From positions 1-9,916 of the forward strand of contig USPX01000058.1 in the NCBI GenBank assembly GCA_900556665.1: a stretch of DNA of 9,916 nucleotides, written 5' to 3'. This DNA is from an uncultured Eubacteriales bacterium (GTDB lineage Bacteria; Bacillota_A; Clostridia; Lachnospirales; Cellulosilyticaceae). The notes below the pieces were generated by a model that saw only the letters and a list, made by a program, of their open reading frames with translations, was not told the DNA's origin and made no database searches. This document shows, in pieces, positions 6,253 to 9,916 of the stretch. The first letter of the stretch is position 1. Each line of letters starts with the position of its first letter. The translations under genes were made by a program, and so were the position numbers.

Positions 6253-7638
6253 CTAAAATCTAAAGTATAAGAATGGATTAAATGTTGAATCCACAAGGTA
6301 AGCTGTACTAATTACTAAAGTGCCTACATAGAAGAGGTAGAGTACAAAGTCAGGTGATTTTTGTTTAAGCTTATTCATAAGTGGCACGGCAAATAAAATG
6401 CCAATACCTAAAATAACACTATAATTTGTAAGGTTATAAAGTGTTATTTGATCTGAGAAAGGCGTACCCGCTAAGTTAAACATAACCTTTAAATAAGCAA
6501 GTCCCTCTGATAACCTATCATGTGAGAAAAATACCCAGCTTACTAATATCATTAAAAGAAGATAAATATGACTAAGTGCCTTTGGCAATTTATTTAATAA
6601 GTCTAGTAAAAAGCTTCTTTCTAATATAATAAGTACAGCAAAGAAGAGTCCCCATACAATGAAGTTCCAACCAGCACCGTGCCAAAAGCCTGTTAAGAAC
6701 CATACCACAAGTAGATTAAAGAATAAGCGTTTTTTACTCACACGATTCCCACCTAAAGGAATGTAAACATATTCTCTAAACCAGCCACCTAAAGTCATAT
6801 GCCAACGTCTCCAGAACTCAGAAACGTTTGTCGCAATATAAGGGTAGTTAAAGTTCTCAGGGAAATTAAAGCCAAGCATTTTACCAAGGCCTATAGCCAT
6901 ATCTGAGTAACCGCTAAAGTCAAAGTAAAGTTGTAGTGCAAAGGCAATAATGCCAAGCCAGCTACCAAGAACAGTAAGCTCATGAACATTTGTGTTTGAA
7001 ACACTATCCCATAAACGTCCAATATTATTGGCCAGAAGTACCTTTTTACCAAGACCTTCTATAAAGCGTATGCTGCCTTCTCCAAAAGAATCTAAGTTTG
7101 TAGTACGCTCATTAAGCTCCTTTTCAACTTTATTATAGGTAACAATAGGCCCTGCAATAAGCTGTGGAAACATAGCTACATAAGCACCAAAGGAAATGAT
7201 ATTTTTTTGTACACCAATTTTGCCACGATATAAATCAATAGTATAAGACATAGTTTGGAAAGTGTAAAAAGAGATACCAATAGGTAAAGCAATATGTAAA
7301 AGTTCTATAGGCTCAGATAATAAATGGTTTACATTACCTATCATAAAATCAGCATATTTAAAGAAGCCAAGCATACCTAAATTAGTTGCAATGGAAATGA
7401 AAAGGACAAGCTTTGGAATAACCTTATGGTTCCTAAAATAATCAATTAATCTACCACAGGTATAATCAAGTACAGTAGAAAAAATCATAATAAATACATA
7501 AATAGGCTCGCCCCATGCATAAAAGATGAGGCTAGCCATAAATAAAATAAAGTTACGTAATTTTTTAGGAACAATAAAGTAGGTTATTAAAAATAATGGT
7601 AAAAATATAAATAAGAATAATAAACTACTAAATACCAT
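6253..7638 (-). CDS. MBOAT family membrane O-acyltransferase (AlgI-like)
   Basis: The 461-residue polytopic membrane protein has many hydrophobic segments, for example at 3-23, 29-41, 46-58, 77-93, 112-127, 223-240, 305-318, 323-339, 355-371, 405-419 and 431-449. The MBOAT core is clear: YFDFSGYSDMAIGLGKMLGF at 238-257, NYPYIATNVSEFWRRWHMTL at 264-283 with His280, and the TGFWHGAGWNF block at 316-326 with the essential His320. This matches AlgI/PatA/DltB-like enzymes of about 450-500 residues, which pass acyl groups, usually acetyl, across the membrane to extracytoplasmic glycans. It sits between the lipoprotein and DHHW genes. AGGAG at 7645-7649, 6 bases before ATG, overlaps the upstream stop codon, and its own TAG stop overlaps the next ribosome binding site. 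The acetyl acceptor cannot be read from sequence. Confidence 0.93.
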   Translation of the reverse strand: MVFSSLLFLFIFLPLFLITYFIVPKKLRNFILFMASLIFYAWGEPIYVFIMIFSTVLDYTCGRLIDYFRNHKVIPKLVLFISIATNLGMLGFFKYADFMIGNVNHLLSEPIELLHIALPIGISFYTFQTMSYTIDLYRGKIGVQKNIISFGAYVAMFPQLIAGPIVTYNKVEKELNERTTNLDSFGEGSIRFIEGLGKKVLLANNIGRLWDSVSNTNVHELTVLGSWLGIIAFALQLYFDFSGYSDMAIGLGKMLGFNFPENFNYPYIATNVSEFWRRWHMTLGGWFREYVYIPLGGNRVSKKRLFFNLLVVWFLTGFWHGAGWNFIVWGLFFAVLIILERSFLLDLLNKLPKALSHIYLLLMILVSWVFFSHDRLSEGLAYLKVMFNLAGTPFSDQITLYNLTNYSVILGIGILFAVPLMNKLKQKSPDFVLYLFYVGTLVISTAYLVDSTFNPFLYFRF

Positions 7639-7647
7639 TGTGTTCTC

Positions 7648-8544
7648 CTATTTTACTGCATCATTAAAGTTAGCTACAAGTGCATCGATATTATTATCCA
7701 TTGCAAAGAATACATAGTTACCTTTTACAACTGTTTGGCGGTTTTCGTAAGCTTCTTGAAGTGATGGGTAAAGGTGACGTGGGTCAATGTCTCCACCTCT
7801 TTTAGTAATACCCGCTTTGACTTTTTCAATATCAGCAGCGTCTTTTACTTCAAATACAGCAATTTCAGTAATATGTGCACTCATCATTGGTGCAACAACT
7901 TTATAGCTTTTAAGCATACTTGTATCAATACCATACATATCATTAATAAGTTCACTATCTAAATCCATTGTAGCTGGGAGATCTACACCAGCTACAACTT
8001 TAGTGTAAACTTCTTCTGCTGTAAGAGAAGTTACTTCAGGTTTAGTAGAAGCTTCTGGTTTAGTTGTATTTTCAGGTTTAGTAGAAGCTTCTGGCTTAGT
8101 TGTGTTTTCAGGTTTAGCAGAAGCTTGAGGCTTAGTTTGAGCCTGAGGTTTAGTAGAAGCTTGTGGTTTAGCAGAAGCTTGTGGTTTAGTTGTAGCCTCT
8201 GGCTTTGTAGAAGCTTGTGGTTTAGCTGAAGTTTCTGGTTTAGTAGATGTAGCAGGTTTGCTTTCTACTTTTTGAGTATCTTCTTTAACTTCTTCTTTTT
8301 GTGTAGTTTCAGCACTTTCAGGTGCTTTTTCCTCTTCTTTTACTTCTTCTTTTTGTTCAGTATCAGCTTGTTCAGCATCAACTTGTTCTTCAGTAATTTC
8401 TGTTTCAGTAGTTTCTTCTGGTGTAGTTTCTGTATTTTCTACTGAAGTTTCAGGTGTAGTTGGTGTAGTATCTTTGGCACCACATCCAATAAGTGTTGTA
8501 CTAAGAGCTAGTACGGCCATAAAATATGTAAATTGTTTTCTCAT
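7648..8544 (-). CDS. Lipoprotein with KP-repeat linker and DUF4358 domain
   Basis: The 298-residue protein has a lipoprotein signal peptide. MRKQ is followed by a hydrophobic stretch and lipobox LIGC, with Cys21 as the lipidation site. Residues 22-95 are Thr/Glu-rich and acidic. Residues 96-173 are thirteen six-residue repeats of the KPxxxx type (KPEAST, KPQASA, KPENTT), a likely extended linker through the cell wall. The C-terminal part (about 174-298) matches the DUF4358 pattern as I know it: LTAEEVYTKVVAG, SAHITEIAVFEVKD and YVFFAMDNN. DUF4358 lipoproteins are often found beside MBOAT and DHHW genes in Clostridia, but their role is not established. A glycan-binding or assembly role on the outer membrane face is only inference. 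AGGAG at 8551-8555, 6 bases before ATG, fixes the start. It is the first gene of the operon. Confidence 0.88.
   Translation of the reverse strand: MRKQFTYFMAVLALSTTLIGCGAKDTTPTTPETSVENTETTPEETTETEITEEQVDAEQADTEQKEEVKEEEKAPESAETTQKEEVKEDTQKVESKPATSTKPETSAKPQASTKPEATTKPQASAKPQASTKPQAQTKPQASAKPENTTKPEASTKPENTTKPEASTKPEVTSLTAEEVYTKVVAGVDLPATMDLDSELINDMYGIDTSMLKSYKVVAPMMSAHITEIAVFEVKDAADIEKVKAGITKRGGDIDPRHLYPSLQEAYENRQTVVKGNYVFFAMDNNIDALVANFNDAVK
8026..8259 (-). repeat. Coding tandem repeat, 13 x 18 bp (KP-rich linker)
   Basis: Thirteen in-frame units of 18 bases encode residues 96-173 of the DUF4358 lipoprotein. Each starts with Lys-Pro and ends mostly in Ser/Thr-rich triplets. Neighbouring units are similar at the DNA level, so copy number can be expected to vary by slippage or recombination, changing linker length without a frameshift. 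Confidence 0.9.
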
Positions 8545-8589
8545 AAATAACTCCTTTAAATCTAATTGTTATCATATAAGACGAGTACT

Positions 8590-8617
8590 TTTATAAAAAG
8601 GTTCCACTTTTTATAAA
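8590..8617. promoter_or_regulatory. Inverted repeat upstream of the lipoprotein-MBOAT-DHHW operon
   Basis: Arms 8590-8600 and 8607-8617 (TTTATAAAAAG / CTTTTTATAAA) are perfect 11-bp complements around GTTCCA. The site is about 46-73 bases upstream of the lipoprotein start. It may be an operator or a leader hairpin of that operon. It lacks a U tract, so it is a poor terminator. I found no convincing -35/-10 pair for the operon. TATGAT on minus, opposite 8571-8576, is a possible -10 box. Confidence 0.4.
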
Positions 8618-8684
8618 GAAAAATATTTATCAGTAAAATTATAATTTTGCTTTCATGACAAATACTGTATACTAACAAGTAGAT

Positions 8685-8693
8685 TGTTATAAT
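8685..8693 (+). promoter_or_regulatory. Extended -10 promoter for the glutamate-cysteine ligase gene
   Basis: TGTTATAAT gives a perfect TATAAT (8688-8693) with the TGn extension, which can replace a good -35 box. None is visible at the right distance. A start site near 8700 would give a leader of about 130 bases that contains the hairpin at 8784-8814. Confidence 0.5.
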
Positions 8694-8783
8694 TTAAAAG
8701 TAATTGTTAGTTTATAAGTTAAAGGGATAAGAAAACATATTAAAAAGAAGATTATGATTAAGTAATATATTAATTAGAGAGGA

Positions 8784-8814
8784 CATAAGGTGAAAAGATA
8801 GAAATCACCTTATG
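8784..8814 (+). promoter_or_regulatory. Leader hairpin and mini-ORF before the glutamate-cysteine ligase gene
   Basis: CATAAGGTGA (8784-8793) and TCACCTTATG (8805-8814) are perfect 10-bp arms with an 11-base loop. The hairpin ends 3 bases before the AAGGAG of the ligase (8818-8823). The left arm contains GTG AAA AGA TAG (8790-8801), a possible two-residue leader frame after GTG, preceded by AGAGAGG (8776-8782). An in-frame ATG at 8812 lies in the right arm but has no ribosome binding site. The position suggests control of translation, but there is no T tract for attenuation. Confidence 0.45.
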
Positions 8815-8829
8815 AAAAAGGAGTATAAA

Positions 8830-9916
8830 ATGTTAGAGAGAATAAAAGAGTTATTTACTCCAGAGGAAATTTTAGCAGGAAATTTTGGTCTTGAGAGAGA
8901 AACGCTACGTACAACAAAGTTAGGGAAACTTGCAACTACACTGCATCCTGCCATTTTTGGAAGTAAACTTAAAAATCCATATATCACAACAGATTTTTCA
9001 GAAAGTCAGATAGAAGTCATTACGCCTATATTTAATAGTACAAAGGCCACATATGATTTTGTAAATGCCCTTTATGATATTGTGGCATTAAATGTGGGAG
9101 ATGAATATTTATGGCCACAATCTATGCCTTGCGATATTCCAGAAGATGAAAAGATTCCAATTGCAGAATATGAAGACTGTGAGCCTTGTAAAATAGCAAG
9201 AATATATCGCGAAGAGCTTTTTAAAAAGTATGGTGGTAAAAAACAACTTATTTCAGGTATTCATTTTAATTTTTCTTTTGAAGAAGAATTTATTAAAAAG
9301 TTACATGAAAATATGGGTCAAAACCAGTCGTATCAACTTTTTAAAGATGAAGTGTATTTAAAGGTTGTTAGAAATTACTTAGAATACAGATGGCTTATGG
9401 TGTATTTAATAGCAGCAACACCTGTTATGCATGAGTCTTATGTACAAGACCATATGAAAAATCTCCAAAAAGTCGGAGAAGGTGCATATAGTCATGAAGG
9501 GGCTATGTCTTATCGTTTAGGCACAAGTGGCTATAAAAATGCTTTAGATTTATATCCTAACTATACAAGTGTTGAAACTTATACAAAGAGTTTAAATGAA
9601 TTTGTAGCTGATGGGCATCTTCAAAACTATAAAGAGCTCTATAGTCAAATTCGTCCTAAAGCAAAAGACAATGGCAATTTATTAGAGTCTATTAATAAAG
9701 AGGGTATTCAATATATTGAAGTAAGAAGTGTAGATGAAAATCCATTTGCTAAAGGTGGGATTACATTAGAACAATTAGACTTTATGCACTTATTTATGAT
9801 TTATCTTTTATTTAAAGAAGAAAATACTGCAATAAGTTATGAAGAAAGACAAAAAGAAGGTAATTACAATCAAAAGATGATTGCAGAGTCAGGACTTTTA
9901 GATATTAAATTAATTC
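8830..9916 (+). CDS. gshAB: Glutamate-cysteine ligase, probably bifunctional GshAB/GshF, 5' part
   Basis: The visible 362 residues run off the window. They match the E. coli-type glutamate-cysteine ligase (GshA), which joins glutamate and cysteine with ATP as the first step of glutathione synthesis in the cytoplasm. The N-terminal FGLERETLR (19-27) corresponds to the GLEKE-type ATP and metal-binding start. ISGIHFNFS is at 141-149, MSYRLGTSGY at 226-235 and YIEVRSVDENPF at 295-306. In Clostridia this domain is usually the first half of a fused protein with an ATP-grasp glutathione synthetase, called GshAB or GshF. That half would lie beyond the window, so the fusion is inferred. AAGGAG at 8818-8823, 6 bases before ATG, supports this start over the in-frame ATG at 8812. 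It is divergent from the lipoprotein operon and has its own promoter and leader hairpin. Confidence 0.88.
   Translation, partial: MLERIKELFTPEEILAGNFGLERETLRTTKLGKLATTLHPAIFGSKLKNPYITTDFSESQIEVITPIFNSTKATYDFVNALYDIVALNVGDEYLWPQSMPCDIPEDEKIPIAEYEDCEPCKIARIYREELFKKYGGKKQLISGIHFNFSFEEEFIKKLHENMGQNQSYQLFKDEVYLKVVRNYLEYRWLMVYLIAATPVMHESYVQDHMKNLQKVGEGAYSHEGAMSYRLGTSGYKNALDLYPNYTSVETYTKSLNEFVADGHLQNYKELYSQIRPKAKDNGNLLESINKEGIQYIEVRSVDENPFAKGGITLEQLDFMHLFMIYLLFKEENTAISYEERQKEGNYNQKMIAESGLLDIKLI

Noticed and set aside
6243..6296. N-terminal extension of the DHHW protein (start at 6296)
   Set aside because: It would overlap the MBOAT gene by 44 bases, lacks a ribosome binding site and puts 18 polar residues before the signal anchor. 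The start at 6242 has AGGAG at the right distance.
8026..8259. Regular 18-bp repeats as a CRISPR array or minisatellite element
   Set aside because: The units are contiguous without spacers, in frame, and encode a KP-rich linker.
8805..8987. Open frame of 60 codons on minus
   Set aside because: It lies antisense to the start and leader of the glutamate-cysteine ligase gene and has no ribosome binding site or recognisable domain.

Overview
The window is AT-rich (by eye about one third G+C), has strong AAGGAGG-type ribosome binding sites, and carries clostridial gene families. These include a secreted X2-CBM3 cellulose-binding protein, an MBOAT/DHHW/DUF4358 cassette and a GshA-type glutamate-cysteine ligase. 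It looks like chromosome from a low-GC Gram-positive anaerobe of the Clostridia, plausibly a cellulolytic member of the Lachnospirales. The genus is an inference only. There are no tRNA or rRNA genes, transposases, phage genes or CRISPR arrays.

Layout, left to right. At 67-954 (-) is a secreted protein with an X2-like module and a family 3 cellulose-binding module but no catalytic domain. Divergent from it, at 1166-2230 (+), is a membrane-anchored alpha/beta hydrolase of the proline-iminopeptidase type. A single-domain rhodanese follows at 2317-2628 (+). It converges on a small SAM methyltransferase at 2709-3275 (-), and the two share a 21-bp bidirectional terminator hairpin. Divergent from the methyltransferase, at 3450-4481 (+), is an RlmM/FtsJ-like RNA 2'-O-methyltransferase.

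At 4482-5126 lies a 645-bp gap without protein genes, and it is the most remarkable part of the window. It holds two very long interrupted hairpins, at about 4493-4753 and 4907-5133, on either side of an ordinary bidirectional terminator at 4805-4848. Read in opposite directions, the two are members of one family. Their bulges and internal loops are nearly identical, while about 25 base pairs in their helices differ by changes on both sides that keep the pairing. That is the pattern expected of a structured RNA. I do not recognise it as a known family. Each copy lies in the sense direction just downstream of a gene or operon: the methyltransferase for copy 1, and the MBOAT/DHHW operon for copy 2. 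The convergent transcripts would therefore each end in one copy followed by the shared terminator.

At 8544-5127 (-) is a tightly packed three-gene operon: a DUF4358 lipoprotein with a KP-rich linker, an MBOAT membrane O-acyltransferase and a DHHW (AlgJ/AlgX-like) protein. It probably O-acetylates an exported polysaccharide. Both gene junctions use the same TAGGAGA arrangement, in which the stop codon is part of the next ribosome binding site. Divergent from the operon, at 8830-9916 (+), is the first part of a glutamate-cysteine ligase gene, probably the bifunctional gshAB/gshF. It has an extended -10 promoter and a leader hairpin next to its ribosome binding site. The gene runs off the window.
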